From: Bacteroidales bacterium
GTDB lineage: Bacteria; Bacteroidota; Bacteroidia; Bacteroidales; UBA932
DNA length: 43,674 nucleotides
NCBI GenBank assembly: GCA_022777585.1
Contig: JALFFZ010000009.1
Location: 1 to 43,674 of the forward strand
Reading direction: 5' to 3'
In this document: piece by piece, positions 43,427 to 43,674 of the stretch
How the letters are laid out: the number at the start of each line of letters is the position of its first letter
Position numbering within the stretch: position 1 is the first letter of the stretch
Translations under genes and position numbers: made by a program
The notes under the pieces: model-generated
Databases searched by the model: none
Told to the model about the DNA's origin: nothing
What the model saw: only the letters and a program-made list of their open reading frames with translations

Positions 43427-43674
43427 ATGCCTATAAACAAGCAAGATACAATATGCGCCCCTGCCACCATACCAGGAACAGGGGCGATTTCCGTTATCCG
43501 GCTCAGCGGACCGGAAGCGTTGAGCATTGCAGACAATGTCGTCACCTGCAGCGGGACTCCCCTATCTTCGACCGGCGGTTACCGGATAAGGTACGGCTCC
43601 ATCCTCGACCATGACGGCGAGATTGTGGACAATGTACTTGTGAGCGTGTTCCGTGCCCCGCATTCCTACACCGG
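43427..43674 (+). CDS. mnmE: tRNA modification GTPase MnmE, N-terminal part (cut by window end)
   Basis: MnmE, with MnmG, modifies the wobble uridine of several tRNAs. Only the first about 82 residues are in the window. They start MPINKQDTICAPATIPGTGA, the formyl-THF-binding N-terminal domain with its characteristic IPGTGAISVIRLSG motif, and end PHSYTG. The GTPase domain lies beyond the window. The ATG follows the rhodanese stop with no gap, so translation is probably coupled. Confidence 0.95.
   Translation, partial: MPINKQDTICAPATIPGTGAISVIRLSGPEALSIADNVVTCSGTPLSSTGGYRIRYGSILDHDGEIVDNVLVSVFRAPHSYT

Overview
The window reads as one stretch of a Bacteroidota (order Bacteroidales) chromosome. 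The basis is gene content: Bacteroidota-type LptD, a very long NusB, DUF5606, DUF3276/PUR-like and DUF6340 proteins, a Rho with a large disordered insert, and an outer-membrane-lipid gene set. Many genes are also preceded by the Bacteroidota -7 promoter box TAnnTTTG (sometimes with TTTG 19-20 bases upstream) and lack Shine-Dalgarno sequences. Genus cannot be fixed from the sequence. Most of the window is housekeeping. No tRNA, 5S/16S/23S rRNA, transposase or phage gene was seen.

Layout. 1-7825 (minus strand): the 5' part of pyrG, a lone Ser-type sulfatase, and the run rsfS-ftsH-cdsA-psd-CNNM/CBS protein. 7897-10731: birA converging on a pepD-rpe pair. 10787-14627 (minus): dnaA, a 350-bp AT-rich gap, then amidase-mlaD. 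The amidase diverges from lptD across a palindrome-bearing double promoter. 14695-21020 (plus): lptD, rho and a TPR/membrane/HTH protein. 21030-23051 (minus): an M13 lipoprotein peptidase.

23318-25023 is the unusual part: about 1.7 kb of non-coding mosaic repeats. It holds two cassettes, each made of a structured leader (about 150 bp), an array of 38-bp imperfect palindromes at 51-53 bp spacing (14 units, then 6), and a hairpin-rich trailer. An extra trailer copy abuts the 3' end of the RNase P RNA gene (rnpB, minus, 25025-25346). Base-pair covariation between copies suggests the folded form matters. Upstream of rnpB on the same strand are queD and a TSCPD-domain protein with a signal-like N-terminus.

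26450-30604 (plus): the anaerobic glycerol-3-phosphate dehydrogenase operon glpABC with a terminator. 30686-32409: an SGNH hydrolase and a divergent membrane LytTR regulator with repeat motifs in its promoter. 32421-38187 (minus): nusB, then an operon yajC-ybbR-coaE-DUF5606-rimO-DUF6340 with a full consensus promoter. 38344-43674 (plus): a PUR-like protein, then a tight run amidohydrolase-purine nucleoside phosphorylase-NAD synthetase-rhodanese-mnmE (cut by the window end), suggesting nucleoside salvage and NAD synthesis.

The best candidate for something undescribed is the palindromic cassette array beside rnpB. No protein partner for it is visible in this window.
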